From assembly GCA_947489315.1 (NCBI GenBank), contig CANLCX010000001.1:58501-122500 (forward strand): a stretch of 64,000 nucleotides of DNA, read 5' to 3'. Position numbers and translations under genes: made by a program. This DNA comes from an uncultured Sphingomonadaceae bacterium (GTDB lineage: Bacteria; Pseudomonadota; Alphaproteobacteria; Sphingomonadales; Sphingomonadaceae). Of the stretch, positions 44,701 to 50,723 are shown one piece after another. The notes below the pieces were generated by a model. It saw nothing but the letters and a program-made list of their open reading frames with translations. It had not been told where the DNA came from and did no database searches. Positions within the stretch are counted from its first letter, which is position 1. Each line of letters opens with the position of its first letter.

Positions 44701-44789
44701 TGGATGATCCGATTACGTCCCATCCTTATTATTGGGCCGCCTTTGTCGTGCTGGGCGACGGTTCCAAACCTTTGCTAAGCGAAGAATAA
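41715..44789 (+). CDS. Exported TPR-CHAT caspase-like protein linked to the TPS system
   Basis: 1024 residues. A signal peptide (cleavage near AIARD, about residue 29) predicts export to the periplasm or beyond. The centre (about 190-560) is helical with TPR-like repeats: SGSYAEASEFFETLV, GNFASARALFDRAD, GNLASAKGHFSEAIAIF. The C-terminal third is a CHAT domain, a caspase-fold cysteine peptidase: the catalytic His is H863 in IIHFATHGL and the Cys is C912 in VILSACDTAG. Both residues are intact. The gene overlaps tpsA by four bases and ends the operon before a strong terminator. CHAT proteins are usually cytoplasmic or in TPR-linked sensing; an exported one encoded with a TPS pair suggests processing or release of the giant exoprotein. 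That function is inference. Confidence 0.9.
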   Translation: MIARKNKFSAALLLGTATAMLASQPAIARDLPLSVQDSFRIGSTGVLCTAQNAPNLPGLEGMFDRGYRIVCRDAATSVGTFLAIRDIATDAVTVAGFKTSDTLTCRPEGKASIDNLGTVSATICTNSVTRIDHRIYSTERGNTTYIAQGLAGYDSALRLGLAALVSDQPVSGPVEVATTSVSDPVAFARIQAGSLDIEGARSEAYSRNHSGSYAEASEFFETLVARDGSSTGRTAEFLANQGLQQSNLGNFASARALFDRADDSVAGRDGVTQRLIRNFRTIHLLNQQKADAAIALLKRPVVKISDGVDGNVVSSGEITSKLSDQINRENENLRRVGGFDSGLSDFERGQILDGQASYLRGVAMRINKDFKAAAEAQNTALQTIESVRDGRVISTAWLRSDIRSELALTSEVSGNLASAKGHFSEAIAIFEREYPQSPALLAAKARFAGFLGRSGSVDEALALYATVVKESSSVSGAAVVMRDLLGPYFELLTTRPAGDGEASAAMFLASQALQRPGVAQTQAALARELSEGDDEASALFRLAVSRTREIARTRSQIAQLSSKAAPNANDVRDLSYARDALSSLELEQTRLQSQLSKFPRYRVLAPQVMQLDELQALLKTGEAYYKVNIVGDAIYSILVTPDAVRSFKVADDLPALQKNVNDLRDSIVRIEYGAPATYPFNVELARALYLSLFEPVAAQLADVSHLIYEPDGPLLQLPPYLLVEDQASVDAYVERTQDIDSDLFDFTGVKWFGKDRDMSIAVSPRSFAEVRAIAPSTGKYKYLGLGENAVPDANLQYTATQDDECQWGIETWGNPISSSELNLASNIVGASKLNVVTGAGFSDSALLAQDDLNEYRIIHFATHGLVTAPKPQCTARPALVTSFGGEGSDGLLSFQEIFDLRLNADVVILSACDTAGMASVGASREAGVATGGNYALDGLVRAFVGAGARSVVASHWPVPDDFDATERLIGGMFRGEDGEDDGALATSLRLAQQKLMDDPITSHPYYWAAFVVLGDGSKPLLSEE

Positions 44790-44804
44790 AGCTTCTATCC
44801 AGAT

Positions 44805-44836
44805 AAAAAAGGCCGGACATGACATCCGGCCTTTTT
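44805..44836 (+). terminator. Bidirectional rho-independent terminator
   Basis: AAAAAAGGCCGGA and its complement TCCGGCCTTTTT enclose a seven-base loop between the CHAT gene stop and the convergent acyl-CoA dehydrogenase stop. A on one side and T on the other serves both strands, closing the TPS operon cleanly. Confidence 0.9.
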
Positions 44837-44856
44837 AAATTGGTCAAGTCTGGGAC

Positions 44857-46119
44857 CTAGCGTTGCGGTTTGTAACCGGCATTGGCCATTTCGTTCCGGC
44901 CAACCACCATATGGTGAACCTCATCCGGTCCATCCGCGAGACGCAGGGTTCTTTGATTGGCATACATGCGCGATAGCGGTGTCCATTGGGAAACACCGGC
45001 AGCACCATGAATCTGGATCGCTTCGTCGATGATCCGGCAGGTAATCTCTGGCACATAGGCTTTGACCATGGACACCCAGACACGCGCCTGTTTGTTGCCC
45101 ATCACGTCCATTGCCTTGGCCGCTTTGAGAACCATGAGGCGCATGGCTTCAATATCGATGCGCGCCCGTGAAATGACTTCCAGGTTTTTGCCGAGCAGCG
45201 CCAAAGGCTGACCAAAGGCTTCCCGGCTGCCGCCGCGATGGATCATCAGGTCGAGCGCCCGTTCAGCGACACCGATTGACCGCATGCAGTGATGGATACG
45301 TCCCGGTCCAAGGCGCAGTTGCGATATTTCAAAACCGCGGCCTTCGCCCAGCAGGATATTTTCTTCCGGCACCCGCACATTGTTGAACTTGATATGCATA
45401 TGGCCATGCGGCGCGTCATCATCGCCGAACACATGCATGGGTCCGATAATCTCGACGCCCGGGGTATCGATGGGCACCAGGATCTGGGATTGTTGCGAGT
45501 GGGAGGGGCCGTCTGGATTGGTGCGGACCATGGTGATCATGATTTTGCACCGCGGATCGCCCGCGCCGGAAATGTAGAATTTCTCTCCGTTGATGACCCA
45601 TTCGCCTTTTTCGAGAACCGCTTCGGTCCGGATATTGCGCGCATCCGAGGAAGGGTGGCCCGGCTCGGTCATCGCAAAAGCCGAGCGGATTTTACCTTCG
45701 AGCAACGGCACCAGCCATTCCTGTTTCTGCGCTGTCGTGCCGACACGTTCCAGCACTTCCATATTGCCGGTGTCGGGCGCGCTGCAATTCATGCATTCGG
45801 ACGCCAAAGGATTTTGACCCAGCACGCCAGCGATGAAAGCATAATCGAGGTTCTTCAATCCTTCGCCCGATTCCGCGTCCGGCAGGAAGAAATTCCACAG
45901 CCCTTGCTCGCGCGCCTTGTCCTTCACGCCCTCGAGCAATTCCAGCTGGCCCGGTGCATAGCTCCAGCGTTCCGCACGGCCTTCGCCCATTGCGAAAAAC
46001 TGTTCGGTGATCGGATCGACTTCTTCGGTGACGAAGCGTTTGACCTTGTCATAGAGCACGCGGCCCTCGTCGGACATGCGCAGATCATTCATTTCTGAAT
46101 CATTGGGATCTTGGATCAT
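44857..46119 (-). CDS. Acyl-CoA dehydrogenase (ACAD10/11-like)
   Basis: 420 residues of the FAD-dependent acyl-CoA dehydrogenase family. Visible: FAMTEPGHPSSDARNI, the FAD-contacting ISGAGDPRCKIMITMV, GPGRIHHCMRSIGVAERAL, and the late IHGAAGVSQWTPLSRMYANQRTLRLADGPDEVH. The catalytic base position varies across this family and I could not fix it. This length and the GPGRIHHCMR segment match the branch with ACAD10/11 and crotonobetainyl-CoA-type enzymes. AAAGGA precedes the ATG. It is a single-gene transcript ended by the shared terminator and divergent from a MarR gene; two TTCA-n4-TGAA sites between them suggest MarR control. Substrate chain length cannot be read. Confidence 0.9.
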   Translation of the reverse strand: MIQDPNDSEMNDLRMSDEGRVLYDKVKRFVTEEVDPITEQFFAMGEGRAERWSYAPGQLELLEGVKDKAREQGLWNFFLPDAESGEGLKNLDYAFIAGVLGQNPLASECMNCSAPDTGNMEVLERVGTTAQKQEWLVPLLEGKIRSAFAMTEPGHPSSDARNIRTEAVLEKGEWVINGEKFYISGAGDPRCKIMITMVRTNPDGPSHSQQSQILVPIDTPGVEIIGPMHVFGDDDAPHGHMHIKFNNVRVPEENILLGEGRGFEISQLRLGPGRIHHCMRSIGVAERALDLMIHRGGSREAFGQPLALLGKNLEVISRARIDIEAMRLMVLKAAKAMDVMGNKQARVWVSMVKAYVPEITCRIIDEAIQIHGAAGVSQWTPLSRMYANQRTLRLADGPDEVHHMVVGRNEMANAGYKPQR

Positions 46120-46191
46120 TATGGTTCCTTTTCTAGGATGATGGGACAGTCATGTCCGCATAAGCGGTTGATGAAAACGCGAGTCGTCATT

Positions 46192-46209
46192 TAGTTCAGT
46201 GATGAACTA
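46192..46209. promoter_or_regulatory. Candidate MarR operator 1
   Basis: TAGTTCAGTGATGAACTA is a perfect 7-4-7 inverted repeat 73 bp before the acyl-CoA dehydrogenase start, in the spacer shared with the MarR gene. Its core TTCA-n4-TGAA is repeated at 46270. Confidence 0.6.
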
Positions 46210-46269
46210 TATCACATAGACTATGGATAGCAATATCAGCCTTTGCCTGCCAAAATCCATGATTTATAA

Positions 46270-46281
46270 TTCACCTATGAA
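46270..46281. promoter_or_regulatory. Candidate MarR operator 2
   Basis: TTCACCTATGAA has the same TTCA-n4-TGAA core as the site at 46192, flanked on both sides by TTATAA (46264-46269 and 46283-46288), and lies 47 bp before the MarR start. The 75-bp spacing between the two cores suggests one site per divergent promoter. Confidence 0.55.
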
Positions 46282-46327
46282 CTTATAATCGGTTCACAAG
46301 ACGCCGGAAATAGGATAGCATCAGGCG

Positions 46328-46753
46328 ATGACGGCAAGAAAACTCCGATTTTATTCGCGGCTGCAAATTGCCGCCCATGTGCTGAAGAAAAGCTCTGACC
46401 GGCGGTTGCTGGAGGTTGCGGGCGTCACCACCGCGCAAATGTCGGCCCTGGCGATTATCGCGTCGGAAGAGACCACGACCCAGACGCGATTGGCGACCGA
46501 ATTGGGGCTGAATGACTCCGCGATTACCGCGATGGTGCGGCGGCTGATTGATCTGGAAATGGTGGCGCGGGTGCGCGATGATACGGACGGGCGGGCGTGG
46601 CTGCTAAAGCTGACCAAAACGGGCGCCGAAGCGGTCAAAAAAGCTAGCGCGATTACCGATCAGACCAGCGCCAAGGTTGACGAATTGCTGGGCGCAAAAA
46701 CCATCGCCACGGTGGTTGCGGCGATGGAGCTGATTATCAACGACGCGGATTGA
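46328..46753 (+). CDS. MarR-family transcriptional regulator
   Basis: 141 residues with the winged helix-turn-helix of MarR regulators: VTTAQMSALAIIA, TQTRLATELGLNDSAITAMVRRLIDLEMVARVRD (recognition helix and wing), then a helical dimerisation C-terminus. The conserved wing residues DDTDGRAW are typical. It is divergent from the acyl-CoA dehydrogenase gene, whose promoter contains two matching palindromes, so local control of that gene plus autoregulation is the simplest model. Ligand unknown; MarR proteins in such positions often sense acyl-CoA or phenolic compounds. The following genes are a decayed reading frame and the kinase-phosphatase island, which appear unrelated. Confidence 0.92.
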   Translation: MTARKLRFYSRLQIAAHVLKKSSDRRLLEVAGVTTAQMSALAIIASEETTTQTRLATELGLNDSAITAMVRRLIDLEMVARVRDDTDGRAWLLKLTKTGAEAVKKASAITDQTSAKVDELLGAKTIATVVAAMELIINDAD

Positions 46754-46809
46754 GGGACAGGCCTGCGCGCCTAATTCCCCGCGCCGCTATCACTCCACCA
46801 TCAACCTCC

Positions 46810-47307
46810 TTATTCGCCGGCGCAATGCGCCCCCGCCGCGTCGCGGCCCGCGCCGTTGGTGTCATGCTGATAGAGCAGGCGCAGCAGATCATTGGCATGT
46901 TTGGTCCGCTGACCCACGACCTTGCCATGATACCAGACATCCTGCTTCTCCCCCGACCCAATGCGTGTTTGGCGCACGCTTCCACGCGACTTCGCCTAGC
47001 GGTGTTTTGGCCCGGCGCAGCGCGCGCTGCCACCGCTCGGCAAAATCGGCATCGCGCTGGCGAAATTTATAAGCGCTGTTCCAGCTAATCCCCGCCATGC
47101 GCGCGGGTCCTAACGACGATTGATGCGGGGCATCAATCTAAAGGTGGGGGCGAACACAGCCCGTGCGGCCCAGCGATTCAATAAATTTATTCTGCCGCTC
47201 CACCGTCCAGCCATCATGGCGGACCCGATAGGGTTTTTGCGGCGGAACCTCTGAGGGCGTGGCGGGCAAGCCCGCGGGATGTTCGGGATTGGGGTTGTCG
47301 TCTGCCA
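46810..47307 (-). pseudogene. Decayed phage-type HTH protein gene (terminase-small-subunit-like)
   Basis: Reading the minus strand from the ATG at 47307 gives a plausible N-terminus with HDGWTVERQNKFIESLGRTG and then a premature TAG (near GCVRPHL). The same frame continues after the stop with AGISWNSAYKFRQRDADFAERWQRAL, the helix-turn-helix part of a protein family common in sphingomonads. A frameshift follows, and the C-terminal part DVWYHGKVVGQRTKHANDLLRLL is only readable in another frame, ending at the TAA at 46810-46812. One stop and at least one frameshift make it non-functional. The intact relatives resemble phage terminase small subunits. It marks the left side of an island. Confidence 0.75.
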
Positions 47308-47489
47308 TGGGGGTATTGGCCCTTTCGTTCTACTTTTGTTCCTTTGATTCGGGCCGGTGTATCAAAAGGTGGGGGTTGTAGGAAAGGGGTTTATTTTCTC
47401 ATACGATCTGACGGAATGAAAGTTTGATTTAGGGCAATATTGAAGTACAGCATTAAAAAAGGTCGCCATTTACAAGATTGGGGAAAAAG

Positions 47490-48815
47490 ATGGCGTTCAC
47501 ATACATCGAAAATTTAGGTTCTGGTGGTTTTGGGGTAGTTGATCTGGTTTCGGATGCCGACGGAGATCAATACGCGCGCAAAACATTTTCGATCAATCAA
47601 CCGTTGCCAGATGAGCTAGTGCCTAATGTAAGAAAGAGATTCGTGCGAGAAGCTCGATATCAATCTGGAGTTAAGCATCGAAACATAGTTCCTATACTTG
47701 ACTACAATCTCGACGGCGATGATCCATATTATTTGATGCCAGTGGCAGAATCCACGCTGGAGAAGGATATACAAAAAGATCCCCAATTGACAGGCGCATA
47801 TCGACTGGCTCTCGCAGACATAATTGCGGGGCTAGAGGAATTGCATTCTTTGGATATGTATCATCGGGATTTGAAGCCTCAAAACGTCCTGAGGTTCACG
47901 GATTCGAATACTCAAGAGGCCTACTACGCAATCAGTGACTTTGGATTTGTTTCGATGAACGACTCTAGTTTATCAAAGCTGACAGTAACGGGAATGGCAA
48001 AGGGTACCGATTATTATACAGCGCCTGAAATAACAAAAGATCTAAGAGAAGCATCTGCACAATCTGACGTATTCTCTTTAGGGTGTATTTTGCACGACAT
48101 GATAGGTGTTGATCCAAGAGTTCCATGTAATGAAATCCGCGAAGACGGAGAGTTTGGCGCCCTTTTGCTTAATTGCACACGGTCTAAGCCGGAGCGAAGG
48201 TTTAAAAGCGTAAGCGCTGTAAGAGATGTTCTCGTTTCGATTGATCCTGATGCTGGAGCAATTGAAAACGATGAAGCGGTTAGTTTTGCAGAGCTATTGG
48301 ATTCCGGTGAGACACTGGCAAAGGGCCAAGTCAAAAAGATAGCGAATTTTGTAGAGGACAATAGTGAGAATGTAGATGGCGTTGCGATTTTAAGGAAAAT
48401 TTCGATTGATCATATCGTGCAGTTTCAAAAAACCGACGCATCAACTTGTAAGCGTATTGGGTTGGTCTACGCAGAATGGGCTTCAGAGGGCACTTTCGAT
48501 TTCGATTTTTGCGATGTTTTAGCTAACAGGTTGAGTGCTTTTATGTCAGATGCTTCCATCGAGTTAACAGCAGAATGTTTGATGGCAATGCTTCACTTGG
48601 GAACTGGCCACAATCGATGGTACGTAGAACGGATGTTCTTCGACAATTGTAAAGAAGGTATTGAAGAAGGTTTGGCAAAAAGGCTTGCTGTTGAATTTAG
48701 AGCAAAGGGTGAGTCTATCTGCAAAAGAATTGAGCACCTAGAATTGTCGATTTCGGCCGATCGAAACCTGTTCCATCCGTTAATTGTTAAAGCCCTAAAA
48801 GAGACATGTGAGTGA
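47490..48815 (+). CDS. Eukaryote-like Ser/Thr protein kinase with helical C-terminal domain
   Basis: 441 residues from the ATG at 47490 (GGGGA six to ten bases upstream; a TTG at 47478 has no ribosome site). Kinase motifs: glycine loop LGSGGFGVVDLV, ATP lysine K31, catalytic HRDLKPQN (D127), DFG (D150) and YTAPEI. It should be active. Residues about 275-441 form an unrecognised, probably helical domain without membrane segment, PASTA or Pkn-type sensor, so the kinase is cytoplasmic. The stop overlaps the PP2C gene (GTGA), so kinase and phosphatase are made together. Codon use is visibly AT-richer than in neighbouring genes, a sign of horizontal transfer. Phage defence or stress signalling is possible but unproven. 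Confidence 0.9.
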   Translation: MAFTYIENLGSGGFGVVDLVSDADGDQYARKTFSINQPLPDELVPNVRKRFVREARYQSGVKHRNIVPILDYNLDGDDPYYLMPVAESTLEKDIQKDPQLTGAYRLALADIIAGLEELHSLDMYHRDLKPQNVLRFTDSNTQEAYYAISDFGFVSMNDSSLSKLTVTGMAKGTDYYTAPEITKDLREASAQSDVFSLGCILHDMIGVDPRVPCNEIREDGEFGALLLNCTRSKPERRFKSVSAVRDVLVSIDPDAGAIENDEAVSFAELLDSGETLAKGQVKKIANFVEDNSENVDGVAILRKISIDHIVQFQKTDASTCKRIGLVYAEWASEGTFDFDFCDVLANRLSAFMSDASIELTAECLMAMLHLGTGHNRWYVERMFFDNCKEGIEEGLAKRLAVEFRAKGESICKRIEHLELSISADRNLFHPLIVKALKETCE

Positions 48816-49522
48816 ATATCAATTTTGCATCATTTTCAGAGAGTGGACCTAGAGCTCGTAACGAAGACTCTATTTTGGCAGAGACGTTTGATGACAATCG
48901 GACGATTATAGCGGTTGCTGACGGTTTGGGTGGGCACTTCGATGGCGCAATGGCGTCGAGCATAGCTGTAGACTATTTAAGAGAAAAAATAGCCGGCGAA
49001 AATCAAGTAAATTTGGTGCAGATATTTGACGAAATTCATAATGAGATATTATCCCATCAAAGCGGAACAAGCGAAACCCATCAAATGGCGACTACACTTA
49101 CCGCAGCGTTCATACAGGGCAAACGGATTGTAGGCGCGCACTGCGGAGATACACGATGTAGCGTGTTGAGAGGGGATGGAGGCAAAAAGCTTACGATTGA
49201 GCATACTGAAGCTCAAAGGTTGTTCGAAGCGGGTAAGCTCTCAAAAGCAGAGCTTCAGAACTATCCCAGGAAGAACATACTAGATAGCGCGCTGGGAAGT
49301 AGAGTTAAGCCTCGAATTGACACATTTGATTTCGATCTACAACTGGGCGACAAGGTATTTATTTCATCGGATGGTTTCCATGAAAAAATTAAGTTAAGAG
49401 AGCTTATTCAATTGGTAAGTACGGCCACCGACGCGACACAAATCGTGTCGAAGTTAAAGGAAGAAGCGTATCAGCGAGTACTCGAAGATAATATGAGTTT
49501 GGTTGTTGCTACTTTTCAATGA
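48812..49522 (+). CDS. PP2C-family Ser/Thr phosphatase
   Basis: 236 residues from a GTG inside the kinase stop. Metal-binding PP2C motifs are all present: RARNEDSIL, VADGLGGHFDGAMAS, GAHCGDTRCSVLRGDGG, FISSDGFHEK and the final EDNMSLVVATF with its aspartate. It is a compact, single-domain PP2C without membrane anchor, typical of enzymes that counter a partner kinase. Co-translation with the kinase at 47490 and the shared AT-rich composition identify the pair as one functional unit. Similar pairs (PpkA/PppA) control type VI secretion, but no secretion genes are nearby. Targets unknown. The gene is followed by about 160 bp with nothing recognisable. Confidence 0.92.
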   Translation: MNINFASFSESGPRARNEDSILAETFDDNRTIIAVADGLGGHFDGAMASSIAVDYLREKIAGENQVNLVQIFDEIHNEILSHQSGTSETHQMATTLTAAFIQGKRIVGAHCGDTRCSVLRGDGGKKLTIEHTEAQRLFEAGKLSKAELQNYPRKNILDSALGSRVKPRIDTFDFDLQLGDKVFISSDGFHEKIKLRELIQLVSTATDATQIVSKLKEEAYQRVLEDNMSLVVATFQ

Positions 49523-49682
49523 ATTTTGCTGAGTTGAAAGAATGGCGACCGTTCCAAATTGTACCGCCATATTCAATACACATCCCTGCAAGTCTTCTGT
49601 AACAAACACAGACAGCCCATATAAAGTAACGGTTTTAACCTGCAATTTGACTCTGTTGAATTGAGCGCTCTAGAGTCGCGCC

Positions 49683-50204
49683 ATGACATGGGGCAAAAAA
49701 CATCTCGCGCTGGCCGCTTTGGGCTTGTCTATCATGGGCCTGTCAGCGCCATCGCTTGAGGCGCAGAACCGCCCCTCTCAGCTTAAGTGGGTAGTGGTCA
49801 TGCCTTTTGCCGATAGCAATGAGAAAAACCGAAGCGGTCTTAGTCAGGCGCCGAGACCAAGGGGCACTTTCAGTCGCTGGATGAAAAACGGGGATTATCC
49901 GTACCAAGCTTTGCGAGAAGAGCGGAAGGGTAATGTAGCGCTGTTATTGACAGTGACGAGAGTTGGTCGGGTGCGCGCCTGTGACGTAACCCAATCAAGC
50001 GGACATGATGATCTGGATCGGTCGGCCTGCAAAAACCTGTCTCGACGAGCGCGTTTTGTGCCTGCGCGCAATTATGTGGGGAAGCATGTCGAAGGTGTCT
50101 ATCCGATAGCAGTCCAGTTTTTTAGCCCGCCATGGAAATATATTGCTCAGGCTGAGCAAGAGGGAATTATATCGGAGCCACCTGTCGTAATTTCGGCGGA
50201 CTAG
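49683..50204 (+). CDS. Exported TonB C-terminal-domain protein
   Basis: 173 residues. A signal peptide (about 1-27, ending LEAQN) is followed by a TonB_C domain at residues 75-145: YPYQALREERKGNVALLLTV, GRVRACDVTQSSGHDDLDRSACKNL and ARFVPARN. Classic TonB has an uncleaved N-terminal anchor and a proline-rich spacer to reach the outer membrane; both are missing here. It could be a periplasmic TonB-like accessory or a structural relative not involved in energy transduction. No ExbB/ExbD or TonB-dependent receptor genes are near. It sits between the kinase-phosphatase pair and aconitase. Normal GC composition places it outside the AT-rich island. Confidence 0.8.
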   Translation: MTWGKKHLALAALGLSIMGLSAPSLEAQNRPSQLKWVVVMPFADSNEKNRSGLSQAPRPRGTFSRWMKNGDYPYQALREERKGNVALLLTVTRVGRVRACDVTQSSGHDDLDRSACKNLSRRARFVPARNYVGKHVEGVYPIAVQFFSPPWKYIAQAEQEGIISEPPVVISAD

Positions 50205-50424
50205 GTTCTCCCCATTTTGCCCCTCCTCAAAAACCTCTGTGACAAAAGCGGCCAGATCAAATGTAACGACTTGTAAAATTCATCGTTTCGACTCACCATG
50301 CAAATATAGCGAATACCGGGATTAGCGTTCGTCGCGCGAAGTAGGCATTTTGAACTGGGGATATGGTGCCTGCTGCTTTCCGTCGTCACGCTTTGCGCGT
50401 GGCCACCTCGGTCCCCATCGCTAT

Positions 50425-50459
50425 GCTCGTCATCCTGAACTTGGTTCGGGATGACGAGC
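50425..50459. repeat. Palindromic intergenic repeat 1 (ACTTGGT core)
   Basis: A 16-bp inverted repeat (arms GCTCGTCATCCTGAAC and its complement, one G-T pair) around TTG, in the 519-bp spacer 50205-50723 ahead of aconitase. Its centre GAACTTGGTTC matches the core of repeats 2 and 3. The rest of that spacer shows no gene or promoter I can support. Confidence 0.75.
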
Positions 50460-50504
50460 TGGGTTCGGGAAAACAGGTGTGTGGTTGGGCTGCCAGTGGC
50501 CCGT

Positions 50505-50525
50505 GCTCCGGACTTGATCCGGAGC
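50505..50525. repeat. Palindromic intergenic repeat 2 (ACTTGAT core)
   Basis: GCTCCGGA and TCCGGAGC enclose CTTGA: a perfect 8-bp inverted repeat whose centre is CCGGACTTGATCCGG. Same core as repeat 1 with a different stem. Confidence 0.75.
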
Positions 50526-50563
50526 CGAGGGTGTTTGTCGTGGCGCTGCGTAATCTCTCCCAA

Positions 50564-50588
50564 GTGTTCCGCATCAAGTGCGGAACAC
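50564..50588. repeat. Palindromic intergenic repeat 3 (ACTTGAT core, reversed)
   Basis: GTGTTCCGC and GCGGAACAC enclose ATCAAGT, a perfect 9-bp inverted repeat; read on the other strand its loop is ACTTGAT, the core of repeat 2. Three elements with one core and different stems suggest a repeat family that spreads as structured units. Confidence 0.75.
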
Positions 50589-50723
50589 GTGGCTCTTCCC
50601 ATTGCACCCCCGCATCCCTTGGGCTAAAGCGCTCTCGAACATCGATTCATATGCTGGTTTGCGCCTAGTTGGCCGCATTCCCCAAACCGGCAAAAGCACA
50701 GACAAAAAACAAGGGACTATAAT

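Noticed and set aside
47490..49522. Kinase-PP2C pair as the PpkA/PppA control unit of a type VI secretion system
   Set aside because: No type VI secretion genes lie nearby, and the kinase has no transmembrane or FHA region.
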